NCBI RefSeq assembly: GCF_041260155.1
Contig: NC_091929.1
Location: 28,056,080 to 28,120,079 of the forward strand
Source of the DNA: Ptychodera flava
Taxonomy: Eukaryota > Hemichordata > Enteropneusta > Ptychoderidae
DNA length: 64,000 nt
Direction: 5' to 3'
Position numbers and translations under genes: made by a program. The number at the start of each line of letters is the position of its first letter. Position 1 is the first letter of the stretch. The notes beneath the pieces were generated by a model. The model was not told the origin of the DNA, did not search any database, and saw only the letters and a program-made list of their open reading frames with translations. This document shows, in pieces, positions 1-11,145 of this stretch.

Positions 1-339
1 TGTATTTTAGCCCAGAAAAGAAATTATGGTAAAATCAACCTCGGGACGGATATTAGGACTTCTATAGCCTGTTACCATTTTGAAGCTTATGGAACAAATA
101 AAGTTCTCATCGGCTTAGTTTTGTGAAGCTCGGGAATTGTGTTGTCCCCAAAGAAATAACACAGGATTTCAAATATCGGTAAATATTGGGTAATTTGTTT
201 CTCTAGTACCACCATTGGCAGGGTAACCAACAGACAAGTAAACACAAAAGACAAGTAAACAGGTGGAAGTAAAAGATGGTAACACTTTTGTCAATGTCGC
301 TTTGATAAGCATAATTTCACACAGGAACAAAACATTGCC
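1..339. other. Left-edge AT-rich sequence with MITE fragment
   Basis: No gene is visible. Around 160-225 there is a piece of the dispersed repeat that recurs through the window (the 'ATATCGGTAAAT...GGGTAATTTG' block, as also near 11240 and 27360). The rest is unassigned and runs directly into the LINE fragment. Confidence 0.4.
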
Positions 340-1945
340 AGAAACATTGTGAGAAGTAAACTGGTACACTCAGATATATCTCAAATATCAGAGGAGCAGC
401 TCAGTTCACTTTCAAGGGCATTAATCCAAGTAAAGCACAGGGTCCAGATAATATATCTGGTAGACTCCTACAGCATTGCCACGTATATAACTGGCTGGTG
501 TCTTCACAATTCTTTTCAACTAACTGGTCTCTTTCTACACATACAATACCAACTATATGAAAAACTTCGGCTATTTCACCTTTTTCAAAAATAATCATCT
601 TATCAAATTATATAATTACAGACCGATTGCTTTAACATCAATTATAATGAAAACGTGTGGAACGCTTTGTGCTAGCACGACTGGTAGACAAGGTTAAGAT
701 CTTGTTGATCCACTTGCTTACAGGGCTAGCAGATCAGTAGAAGATACTGTTATAACTCTACTTCACCAAGTTTTTACTCATGTAGAGGAGCCCAAATCAC
801 ATGTTCGTATGTAGACTTTTCATCAGCTTTCAATACCATACAGCCACATTTGATGGTTAATAAGTCAAACAACATGAATGTCAACCCCAATATAATATTG
901 TGGGTGTTAGATTTTCTCACAAATAGACATCAATATGTCAGAGTAAATAACACAGGTCTGAGTAAGGAAGCCTTGTCTGCAATTGTGTACAGTATGCGCA
1001 GTACGTCTACTGGGGCTCCACAAGGCTCGGTGATCTCCCCTGTTTTGTTTTCTTTGTATACAAACGATCTTCAAAGTACAAATGACCAGGCAAATATGGT
1101 CAAACATGCAGACGATACATCACTTGGAGATTATTCAAACAATGAACAACACTTTGAAAATCAGGTGCAACACTTAAAACAATGGTGTGACAAAAACTAT
1201 CTTGATTTAAATACTGGCAAACCAAAGGAAATGATCATTGACTTCATAAGGGCAAAGAAGGAATCGATTCCCTTAAAATAAATTCTGAAGTTGTAGAGCG
1301 TGTTTCAATATACCGTTATCTCGGATCACTCATAGATGACAAATTGACATTTCAACAGAACACTGAATCCATATACAAGAAAAGTAAACAGCGAATGTAC
1401 CTACTGCGCAAACTGAGATCACTGAATATTCATCCGCATATATTGAAAACGTTCTACTCTATAGTCACATTGAAAGTGTAATTACCTTCTCATTTTTGAG
1501 CTGGTATGGAGGTCTGACCGTTTCGAACTTGAACAACCTACAAACAATTGTTAAACCTGTTCCAAAATCTGTTGCGTGAATGTAAGAGCATATCACTGTA
1601 CGAGAACAGAACTTTTGTCAAAGCTGTTAAAGTCATCGGGGATCCTTCCCATTCATTGGCTCAGCATTTTGAGGAGCTCCCGTCAGGTCGCAGGTATAAA
1701 ACTCTAGCTTTAAGAACACGTCGTTCTCGACTTAGTTATGTACCCTATGCCATCCGACTTCTCAATCAGAGAATGTCTTAAGTCCACTGTTCAACACTTA
1801 TTGTAACAAGGTTTTATTTTGTAATTTTGATGTGTATTATCCTTTTTATCACCGTATTTTTAATGTTGTTTGTCTGTGCCATTGCAAAACAAGTTTCCCA
1901 TTTTTAGGGACAATAAAGTTTAATAAATAAATAAAAAAATAATAA
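340..1945 (+). mobile_element. Decayed non-LTR retrotransposon (CR1/L2/Jockey-like LINE), 3' part
   Basis: Reverse-transcriptase remains are readable in several plus-strand frames. Near 400-450 there is a KAxGPDNI-like block. At 850-1281 an open stretch holds TGAPQGSVISPVLFSLYTND, then the catalytic-motif remnant HADDTS (family norm FADD), then WCDKNYLDLN and a KEMIIDF-like stretch. From about 1285 a second frame gives YRYLGSLIDD and the C-terminal part; 1548-1781 ends with LPSGRRYKTLALRTRRSR, typical of the tail of these ORF2 proteins. The element ends with a short AT-rich A/TAAA tail at about 1915-1945, which marks the 3' end and the plus orientation. The RT frame is interrupted by several stops and frameshifts (for example near 600-840, 1281 and 1480), and the endonuclease and 5' end are missing, so this is a dead, 5'-truncated copy. 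The exact clade is uncertain without a tree. Confidence 0.85.
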
Positions 1946-2170
1946 CCACCGATTTTTTTGTCTTGATTTTTAAAGAGAACGGTTGAAAGTTTGCGAAAGT
2001 TGATATCTTTCAATTTCGTGGCGCGAACTATCACAAAGGAAACTTTTAACTTCCAGCAAAACTTGGAATGACTACATAACACAAATGATTTTTTTTTGAA
2101 ATTACACTGCAAGGAAAATAAGTCGGAGAGAGAGGGAGATCAAAAACATGTACGACGTACCACAATTTAA

Positions 2171-2173
<3 letters not shown>
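1946..2173. other. Unassigned AT-rich spacer
   Basis: This short spacer lies between the LINE tail and the AT microsatellite. It carries fragments resembling the 'TTCTTGATTT...GAGAACGGTTGAAAG' block of the dispersed MITE family. No gene is supported. Confidence 0.4.
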
Positions 2174-2255
<82 letters not shown>

Positions 2256-2275
2256 AATATATATTTATATATAAT

Positions 2276-2346
<71 letters not shown>
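2174..2346. repeat. (AT)n microsatellite
   Basis: Two long AT-dinucleotide tracts flank a short interruption (about 2247-2278) that is itself nearly self-complementary. The open frames of alternating Tyr and Ile across this tract are artefacts of the repeat. Confidence 0.97.
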
Positions 2347-2349
<3 letters not shown>

Positions 2350-2580
2350 TGTACGAACTTTGACGAAGCAAACACGTCTCCACTTGCCCTTGTGTCTCAG
2401 AGAAGTCACACAAAGTCTTGATCACGTGACAAACTACGGGACAAAATAAACGCAGTTTGACAGAATTCTATGGTATTAAAGTAATGGTCGTAGTTTTCAA
2501 CCTCGCGTTCTCTTTGTTTTAACCGACGACAATAAAAATGTTACGACTCTTTTTATTGTACTTAATTTTATTGCTATTTA

Positions 2581-2945
2581 AGGTAGTATGTGCCTCGAAA
2601 GTGAAAGACTTAAACTTTTGCTCAAATTTAGCTGAACTAAACCTTCAACCACTCTCTTATCAAACCAACAATAAAAATTGAGGGTCACTGAGCAAAGTTT
2701 GGAACTAGCGAAACAAATTACCCAACCGTTTTGCGATATTTTAAATTCAAAATGGCCGACATTTCTCTGTTAACTCTATGGCGGAAAATTAAATTTTCAG
2801 ATTTTCGAAAAACTAAAACAGTGAAAGTTGTTCTTTCTCCAAGAGCTTTAAAATGAGATCCCACAAGTGGTATATCAGAAAAGAATTGTAGAAATTTGAG
2901 GGTCCGACTATCTGTCAACGAGGCGCGTTCTTTACAGATGAAATA
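2581..2945. repeat. Dispersed MITE of the AAGGTAGTATG/AGGCGC family
   Basis: The left end reads AAGGTAGTATGTGCCTCG. The right side ends with AGGCGCGTTCTTTA, a degenerate inverted copy. The interior shares the 'AAAATGGCCGACATT...' and 'GATTTTCGAAAAACTAAAAC' blocks with copies at 5900-7600, 21280-21490, 36630-36840 and 45090-45290. No coding capacity is seen, and short inverted ends suggest a non-autonomous DNA transposon. Confidence 0.6.
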
Positions 2946-3664
2946 TTATTAATGCTCGCTATGTCATATGTAAGATAGATAGACAGTGTGAGTGCACGTA
3001 CACAGCAACACCTAGTATAGGTTCAAACATTGATATAAGCACGATACGACAACATCAAAAAGTGCTAAATGTTAACTTAGGATTTTTACAACCTACCTGC
3101 TGTAGCTTGAAAACTCCGGATGTAAATGCAGTACACGGCAACGCAACGTTCGCACCTCTGACGTCTGATCAGACGTGTTAAAACCTTAAATACCAACTTT
3201 AACAGAAAGGGAAGCGCGCCGATGTGATGACATAGCGTCGAGTTTCCTGTGTCTACTTAAGAATCAATTTTGTAACTTGTTGACCGTCGAGATCCAGACC
3301 TCCTTTCCACCAAAGGGTTAAGAGTTCATCAACATCTTCTGAAGTGTTTAAAAGAATACAAAGCAGACACTTATATCGGTCTGTCAAGCGATATTTCCGG
3401 TATTGCTGCTATTTTTACCATCATCGAGAAATTTCCCAATGCACCCTAGGATCGAATTGACAATGTCAATCATGTCTTGTATTTTGTTGATAGCGCGTGT
3501 ACACTATGTCCAATAGTGTAAATCGATGGAGACATAGACAAGATTTTGAAACTTAGATTCCTATTAACGTGTGATAGCCACCTTTTGCTTTCCAATGCTT
3601 GCCGCCCTGACCACACCAACGCAAGACACAGGTTGCTAAAGTTAATAATAGTCTCCAGGCGCAG
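2946..3664. other. Unassigned sequence left of the duplication array
   Basis: No reading frame or repeat is recognised. On the minus strand CAG|GTAGGT near 3095-3105 is a good splice-donor consensus, but nothing else supports an exon. The last bases (GGCGCAG, ending 3664) are the native left flank of the first duplication unit. Confidence 0.4.
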
Positions 3665-3762
3665 ACAAGCTTCATTAGAACAACTTCAAAGCATCGTCAT
3701 ATTTCAGTAAAAATATGGATCGAGGCGTGTGCAATACAGTAACTGTAGCATATGTGAAGAGA

Positions 3763-4492
3763 GGCTACCCACAATTCTCCATGATCTGTACACACGGAGA
3801 TCACTCACTGAACTGAAGCAAATTTCTTCTATACAGAGAACAACTCGGTCCATTTTTCAAAATTCTGGCAACATAGTTCTGATCATTATAATTTTCTGAT
3901 TTCTCTCTGTAAATAATGAGGAGATCAACCCCTTTTACGCGGAAGAGATAGCAATTTTTAATTTTGTCGACATAGATTTTTGACAGCCATACACAACATT
4001 TTTAAGGAAACTAAGGGAATAAGTTGCATCTATGTTGGCAAAAGAAAGGATATTGATTTTTTTAATGTTCGGAACAACGGAAATTTGCATGTCTGACAGG
4101 TAGTATGATGAGACCATCTTAGTTGCAGATAATTTTATCTTGACAAGTGTGCAATTTTAGCTTAGCCCTCCAAACATCGACTTCTCATTCAATTTACTTT
4201 TGAATTTTAAGCATAATCAATAATTTTGGAACATAACAGGTGGTATGATGAGACCATCTTAGTTGCTTATAACTTTATATTGACAAGTGTGCAATTTTAG
4301 CACCTCCAAACATCGACTTCTCATTCAATTTATTTTTGAATTTTAAGCATAATCAATAATTTTGGAACATAGTTTTAACAAATAATCCTGAACTTAAATT
4401 GTAAGTTAAAAATTGTTAAGAAACTGATAAAATTGAAAATCCTTTAGCAAAAAATGTCTGAGTGAACAAATCAAAGGGAATTGTGGGTAGCC
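3763..4492. mobile_element. 730-bp MITE-like insertion in unit 1
   Basis: The ends are inverted repeats: GGCTACCCACAATTCTCC at the left and, reverse-complemented, GGCTACCCACAATTCCC at the right. The sequence GCATATGTGAAGA flanks both sides (3748-3760 and 4504-4516). Units 2-4 have uninterrupted sequence at the matching place (for example 12105-12145), so this is an insertion in unit 1. The interior is AT-rich and non-coding. The flanking repeats are not flush with the inverted repeats, so the superfamily is undetermined. Confidence 0.65.
4097..4378. repeat. Two-copy internal tandem repeat, ~140 bp
   Basis: The block beginning AGGTAGTATGATGAGACC and running through the 'TGACAAGTGTGCAATTTTAG' and 'CATCGACTTCTCATTCAATT' stretches occurs twice in tandem inside the 3763-4492 insertion, with few differences. 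Confidence 0.75.
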
Positions 4493-5640
4493 TCACTTAC
4501 TGTGCATATGTGAAGACAAGTTTCCTCCGCCTCGTGGACTGATGAGAGCGATTTCAGTCCTGGACTCGTGTGACACCAATTTACCGATTGACGTACACTA
4601 ATACATGGTAAATGTCCAATTTGTAGTCATCTGTCAGTTAACCGTTTATTGATGTACAATAATGACAATTAAGTTATTCAGCCTAATGAAAGAAATTGCA
4701 ATTTTCACAAGGCATCATATTTTTTATTTAACATAAAGCAGATATGAAACTAAAGAGACACAAAGTGTATTTCCAGCGATTGGGGAAAAAGGATTGCCAC
4801 TTGACTAGAGCTGTATCTGCAAATTGCCACCAACAAGAAAAAGTCTTAGGACATATATGATTAGAACCCTCATATATCAAATGAGGCCTTGAATTTTGCC
4901 CGGTCAGGTGCACATTGTCGCTGTTCGAGTAAGTTTGTTGAAAGCACTTAAACATGCCACGTTAACGGGTCCCATCACTTGAAGATCCCTAAAAAACTTG
5001 AACGACATGAAGGTGATTTTTACAGCTTGTTCCGCTAAGGAAATGCACAAACGAAAATTGATTTTTGCTGATCACTTGACTTAGAGTGAAGTGTAAGCCA
5101 CAGCGGCGTGTGTCAAGTTCACAGGCATCTGTAGGTTGACCTGTATGCTGATTTTACATAACTTGACCTGTAGATTATGTCGATCGACGAGTACCGTTTG
5201 AAAGATTCTGAGGAATGCAAACGACCTGATTGTTCACGCGCCATATTGAATTTAACACTTGGAATAATCGATCTTGTTGAGGGATGGAATTATTGATAAT
5301 GTAAGTGTAAAAATATTTCTGTTCTAGAGGTTCCTGAGAAAGTGTGTCATTTTGCACACCTGTGTATACCACTACAAGTCGTGGCTGTTAAACATGATGT
5401 ACTTACAGAAGTCTCACTTTGCGTCCAATCAAATGAAAGCGATATATGTGAGACGTCAGGGGGTGTTTTCATTGGTTAAGACATAAACTAATGCACAATT
5501 AAGCTGAGAACAGTAGCGGCGGTGAGGTTTATTAATAGTCGATGAAGAGTTTGGGGCCTTGGTTACATCGATTTTCAAGTACTGAAATCGATTAAAGCGG
5601 ATGCATAAATAACGATGTTTATGGCTGCCATATTTTTTGC

Positions 5641-7604
5641 ATTTGTCGGTCTGCAACCTACATGTCTTTAATAGTTATTCAGTAGTTGCCAATCGCAACC
5701 TGTACCACAAAAAAGAAACATAACATCTGGTATTTTAGATTTTTAAGCTAGCATGCGCCTCGCTTGTGAAATACTTAGGCTTTCGCTCAAACTTTCCTAA
5801 AGAATCTTTCAACCACTCTCTTTCTAATCGATAATAAAAATCAGGGGGCAACGTGTAAAATTTGGTTGTAGAGAAACAAATTACCAAAAAATTATCGACA
5901 TTTGAAATTTAAAATGGCCTTGTGTTAAGGTAGAACGCGCCTCGGGGATAGAAATTTGGACTCTCAAATTTCTACAATTCTTTTCTGATCTACCACTTGT
6001 TTGAGCTCATTTTCAAGCTCTCCATCGAGAAAGAAAGAAACATTTTCACCGTCTTAGTTTTTCGAAAATCAAAAAATTTACTTTTTTCCATAGAGTTGAC
6101 ACATGGATGGCGGCCATTTTGAATTTTTTGCATTTGTCGGTCTGCAACCTACATGTCTTTAATAGTTATTCAGTAGTTGCCAATCGCAACCTGTACCACA
6201 AAAAGAAACAAAACATCTCGTATTTTAGATTTTTAAGCTAGCATGCGCCTCGCTTGTGAAATACTTAGGATTTCGCCCAAACTTTCCTCAAAGAATCTTT
6301 CAACCTTTCTCTTTCTAATCGATAATAAAAATCAGGGGGCAGCGTGTAAAATTTGGTTGTAGAGAAACAAATTACCCAAAATTTATCGACATTTGAAATT
6401 TAAAATGGCCTTGTGTTAAGGTAGAACGCGCCTCGGGATAGAAATTTGGACTCTCAAATTTCTACAATTCTTTTCTGATCTACCACTTGTTTGGGCTCAT
6501 TTTCAAGCTCTCCATCGAGAAAGAAAGAAACATTTTCACCGTCTTAGTTTTTCGAAAATCAAAAAAATTTACTTTTTCCCATAGAGTTGACACATGGATG
6601 GCGGCCATTTTGAATTTTTTGCATTTGTCGGTCTGCAACCTACATGTCTTTAATAGTTATTCAGTAGTTGCCAATCGCAACCTGTACCACAAAAAAGAAA
6701 CAAAACATCTCGTATTTTAGATTTTTAAGCTAGCATGCGCCTCGCTTGTGAAATACTTAGGATTTCGCCCAAACTTTCCTCAAAGAATCTTTCAACCTTT
6801 CTCTTTCGAATCGATGATAAAAATCAGGGATCAGCGTGCAAAATTGGTTGTAGAGAAACAAATTACCCAAAATTTATCGACATTTGAAATTTAAAATGGC
6901 CTTGTGTTAAGGTAGAACGCGCCTCGGGGATAGAAATTTGGACTCTCAAATTTCTACAATTCTTTTCTGATCTACCACTTGTTGGGCTCATTTTCAAGCT
7001 CTCCATCGAGAAAGAAAGAAACATTTTCACCGTCTTAGTTTTTCGAAAATCAAAAAAATTTACTTTTTCCCATAGAGTTGACACATGGATGGCGGCCATT
7101 TTGAATTTTTTGCATTTGTCGGTCTGCAACCTACATGTCTTTAATAGTTATTCAGTAGTTGCCAATCGCAACCTGTACCACAAAAAAGAAACAAAACATC
7201 TTGTATTTTAGATTTTTAAGCTAGCATGCGCCTCGCTTGTGAAATACTTAGGATTTCGCCCAAACTTTCCTCAAAGAATCTTTCAACCTTTCTCTTTCGA
7301 ATCGATGATAAAAATCAGGGATCAGCGTGCAAAATTTGGTTGTAGAGAAACAAATTACCCAAATTTTATCGACATTTGAAATTTAAAATGGCCTTGTGTT
7401 AAGGTAGAACGCGCCTCGGGGATAGAAATTTGGACTCTCAAATTTCTACAATTCTTTTCTGATCTACCACTTGTTTGAGCTCATTTTCAAGCTCTCCATC
7501 GAGAAAGAAAGAAACATTTTCACCGTCTTAGTTTTTCGAAAATCAAAAAATTTACTTTTTTCCATAGAGTTGACACATGGATGGCGGCCATTTTGAATTT
7601 CAAG
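5641..7604. repeat. Satellite array, ~490-bp monomer, about four copies
   Basis: The anchor CATTTGTCGGTCTGCAACC recurs at 5641, 6131, 6622 and 7113, a period of 490-491 bp. Each monomer contains one AAGGTAGAACGCGCCTCGG-type MITE ending in GGATGGCGGCCATTTTGAA. Units 2, 3 and 4 carry only one monomer at the matching position (about 20998-21490, 36345-36835, 44795-45290), so the expansion is specific to unit 1. Copies two and three are nearly identical, which suggests recent amplification. The short frames across it are not genes. Confidence 0.85.
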
Positions 7605-8777
7605 TATGGAAAAATGTTCAGTGGGTATTTTTTTTTCTTGTTTTTAAACTTTGTACGGTGACCCCGATTTTAGTTGTTGATTTGGTAAGAGAATGGTTGA
7701 AAGTTTCATTTAGGGAATTTTAAGCAAACGTTGAAGGTGATACAATTTTTTGATTGTCACAAAAATATGCCTGTGAAAACTTTTTTCCCTCTATGAGTTT
7801 CAAATTGAGCCCTCATAAATTGTAGGCCAAAAAGTAAAAGTTTATAAGCTTTTTCAGACATGTATCCCTAAGGCGCATTCCATCCTAGTTTGTAATTTGT
7901 GGACTATGAACTATCCTAAAGTATGTAGATTATGTTAGCACGGAAAAATTGTTTGCTTCTTTTGATGGCTGACCAAAGCTGTTCCTCTTTTTCAGACCAT
8001 TTTCATGATGCTTCGATCAGTCATCATCAAAGAACACATTCGTCAACATTACTGATCACGAGTCCGAATCCTCAGTGGAAAACAACCTGATGGGTATTTT
8101 AAATAGCCGCTGAGTACTTCCCTGTTTGTTCCCGCAAAGTTATCTAGGACGCTTTGGATCATGGATGCTATAAAAACACATTTTGGCAGGGCAAGAGAAT
8201 CAAAGTCTTTGCCGTTGAGTTTACAGCAGACGATCGAATATCGCCGTCTGCATCTTTGATCGTTATCTGGCACGTTGTTGTCATCGAGTTAGTGCAATCT
8301 AAAGTGTAAGGAACGACTTTTCTATCGAGAGTTAATTGCACCAACAGACAGACACGAAGAGATAAGAGCGTCTACAGTGCATTCGCCTAAACCGGTGAGA
8401 CAATTAAACAGCGAGAAAGAAAAATAGCCCAAAATATATTTCGTCTTATTGATCGATTTTAAAAAGAGATTTCGAGAGAGGAATGTAAAACATACAGTAC
8501 TGATGAGAAATATACCTTTATCGTTGTTTAGCCTGTACCTTTAAATGCAAAATAATCGAATCCCGTTTTAATACTTCGTTCAAAGCATAGCCATTTTGTG
8601 TAGAATACTCTGTTTTGAGTACGGTAATTACTGACGTCATCAGCAGTTTATTGACTTGTTTACAAGTCCAACTTCGCGAACATGGTCGATAAAATCTGAG
8701 GATATTGGAATGTGCAACGAATTCCTGTAATTGTACTTGTTTTGAGTACAAAAACAGTTTACAAGAATCCCCCCTTT

Positions 8778-8780
<3 letters not shown>
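7605..8780. other. Downstream flank of ILP-1, no gene
   Basis: This block recurs in all units (about 21500-22860, 36850-38200, 45310-46470). A minus-strand frame at 8049-8273 contains RRRYSIVCC and looks superficially like an insulin A chain, but its cysteine spacing is wrong and the true A-chain exon lies elsewhere (9584-9771). No gene is supported. Confidence 0.6.

Positions 8781-8815
<35 letters not shown>
8781..8815. repeat. (CT)n microsatellite, unit 1
   Basis: Pure CT dinucleotide tract. The orthologous tract in the other units is longer (22865-22917, 38203-38252, 46477-46562), so it is a length-variable marker of the array. Confidence 0.95.
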
Positions 8816-8817
<2 letters not shown>

Positions 8818-9163
8818 CATCTGTATAAAGTGATCGTGACGCAACTGGACGTGCCTTGTATGTCAACATGACCGCTTATATGCGTTCAGTTAAAGAGGGG
8901 GCTTGAATATAAGTTACTCAGACGAAGAAGATCTTCTTTGCAAAATTGACATCTCTAAATTTATTATCCAGGGAGACAAATTCAATACGAATTGCGACTC
9001 TAAAAGAATACAATATCATAATATACTGTAATGAATATGCATAACAAAATATGTTGTCGATTGTGAAGTTAGAGAAAGGATAAAATATCCAGACGACATT
9101 TGCACCCATCTTCGATTAAAATTCAACTTGGACCGTCTTCGTCGACCCTAAAACTCGGTGAAA

Positions 9164-9169
9164 TTTATT
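9164..9169 (-). terminator. Putative poly(A) signal of ILP-1
   Basis: AATAAA on the minus strand, about 415 bases after the ILP-1 stop. It is conserved at the matching position in the other three units. Confidence 0.4.
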
Positions 9170-9583
9170 TCATAAGTAAATGTGTATTTTAAATAAATCA
9201 AACACATATTTAATACCTTCTGAAGTTTGATAACAGAAAAAATTCATCGCGAAATATAATTGATTCCGTTCCGTCTGGTGAAAACCATGCCATTCAAAAG
9301 AGACGTAACTGTGGCGGGCATGTTCCGCTTTGAATTTTCACACGGTTAGAAAAGTTTTTATAACTTTAATTTCGTTCCCATTTGTAGATGAAGATTATTG
9401 CTGTGAAATCTAAGGTGACTTCATGTTTCTTGTGTCGAAATAGAGCTAGTCTTGATGCTTGTAAACATCAATATTCCAGTTTCTTTTGCCGGAGACGAAT
9501 GGCGTAAATTGCGGCAAGTTCATCGTGGCGTAATCGCAGAAAAAAAGGGTAATTAAAGGAAACCGATTGCGAATCATTTCGGA

Positions 9584-10402
9584 TTACGATCTGTATCCGT
9601 ACTTGAATAAAGCGAACTCTTTCTGGATTTCGTAGCAACAGTACTGAATCTTCCGCTCGAGAGAACAGGTACCACGGCAACATTCATCGATAACTCCTCG
9701 CTGTATCTTGTTCCTTGGATTTGTTGAGGTCGGTATAAACGATGATGCAAGGCGTTTGTTGACCGTGACTCCTGGTTATAAAAAAATGAAAAAAGGAAAG
9801 ATAAGTGTGTGCGAAATAAAAGTTAATTTCTGCTATAAGTAAACACAATAGTTCCTAAAAATAAAGTACCCGTAGTGAATTACTTGAAAGACTGGCAAAC
9901 TGTCGCTTTTTGATGAATCAAGTTTGCATTTCAGAAAACTAAAAAAGTATAGTAATATAACCTGTTATGAACTTTACTTCATACTGTCAATGGTGACTAT
10001 AAATTAAGGCAGTTCGCGCCTTGAAATTGAAAGTCATTGTGGAATCGAAATGTGAACCAAACTGCATCAGTAGTATTTGATTTGATTTTACCACTGAGAA
10101 CATTCTATTTAGTGTATTTCGCTCTAGTTAATAGAGATATACACACACTATCTAGCGAAGTAAATGCCAAACTTTTCAAAGGGCTCCTCTGATAAAAATC
10201 AAAACATACCTTGACCGGTAGCGTAGCATCCCCTACAGATAAAGGACAGGGTTGTTGCCAGGCGACCACAATGCCAGTTCCCCCTGCTGTTGGCTGAATT
10301 GCTATAATCACCGTTTCCCGGAAGAAGATCCGTGCGTACTTGTCCTATCGCAAACGCCACCAACAGGGCAGTCGAGAGAAGAAAGGTCCGCTCTTGAATC
10401 AT
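9584..10402 (-). CDS. ILP-1, insulin-like peptide with eight cysteines (two coding exons)
   Basis: Secreted prepro-insulin-like peptide of 126 residues. Coding exons on the minus strand: 10210-10402 (64 codons plus one base) and 9584-9771. The 438-bp intron starts GTATGT and ends CAG, phase 1, the phase of the C-peptide intron in vertebrate insulin and relaxin genes. Residues 1-20 are a signal peptide (FLLSTALLVAFAIG core). The B chain has C45, C56, C59 (HCGRLATTLSFICRGC). K70-R71 is a dibasic cleavage site; KIQR (86-89) is a K-x-x-R site just before the A chain. The A chain begins GVIDECC and has C95, C96, C100, C109, C110, the superfamily signature CC-x3-C-x8-C plus one extra Cys. The extra Cys in each chain (C59, C110) suggests a fourth disulfide. 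The B-chain spacing C-x10-C is one residue shorter than insulin's C-x11-C. Function as hormone or growth factor is inferred from family; the receptor is unknown. Confidence 0.88.
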
Positions 10403-10409
10403 GTTCTCA

Positions 10410-10760
10410 GAGGTTATGTCTATTGATAGTAAAATAATGCAATGAAGTCAGTAACCTCCCAAACTTTTCTATCCTCTTTTTTCTATCCTCTGCCTGTGTC
10501 TCTGCCTACTAGAATTTCATTGAGTTTCATACAGCGCATGCATATTCTGTAATGGTCGGCCTATCTAAGTAAACGACCGTTCTGTCTGGACGAAAATGTT
10601 CCTGTTTGTTATCGCCTGTTTGTTATTTTTATTCCGAGAGATAATAAACGAGTTTTTGTATTTACAACAAATTAGTCACTTCACTTCGAAAAACCCATAA
10701 CTCCTACATTTTCGTGAAGTTTATGTCACAGACGTGAAAAATGTTCTGATTCACTGTACC
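10410..10760 (-). other. Candidate 5'UTR intron of ILP-1
   Basis: On the minus strand an acceptor-like ATCAATAG ends at 10420, 17 bases before the ATG, and a donor-like CAG|GTACAG lies at 10760/10759. Insulin-family genes often have an intron just upstream of the start codon. Both sites are conserved in all four units. No transcript evidence is available here. Confidence 0.35.
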
Positions 10761-10879
10761 TGTATAATTTGTTCGCTTCCCTCTCACTTTCTTCGGGTTC
10801 TCTTCGTCTGTGAGTGGATTGCAGTCTAGCAGTGCGCCGGTACAGCTCTAGGAAGGCCAGTTCGCCCTTTATTTTATTC
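10760..10879 (-). promoter_or_regulatory. Candidate 5'UTR exon and core promoter of ILP-1
   Basis: A block conserved in all four units. Read on the minus strand, AATAAAATAAAGGGCG (10868-10879 and just beyond) could serve as a TATA-like element; about 30-110 bases downstream lies a GA-rich stretch ending at the donor-like CAG|GTACAG. This is inference from conservation and motif order only. Confidence 0.3.
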
Positions 10880-11132
10880 TGTTAGGCTATCTGAAGCAAT
10901 AGAACTCAATTTGGCTGACAGGTTGAGTCAGATGTCACCTTCGCACGAAGAGAAGTCGGTCAAGACAACCATTATTGATCCGTATCACTTGCCGATGAGA
11001 AGAAAACCGCGTAGTGTGGCTTTGAGCAGCATACAAAGTGCTCTTTATCACCAACTATACTATAACAACAGTTCCCGCACCCTCAACCATATGTTACCGA
11101 TCATGATTGGCAGTTTGCCTAAGGCACGTTGA
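10880..11132 (+). other. Conserved plus-strand open frame, unrecognised, probably not a gene (unit 1)
   Basis: An open frame (ATG at 10911) gives about 73 residues including RLSQMSPSHEEK and KTTIIDPYHLPMRRK. It matches frames at 27009-27260 and 42351-42602. Nearly all differences between units 1 and 2 change amino acids (I/V, Q/E, Y/N, R/G, P/H), with few silent changes, and the unit-4 copy has stops. That pattern argues against a constrained protein. No family is recognised. Confidence 0.35.
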
Positions 11133-11145
11133 CATGAGTCTCTTT

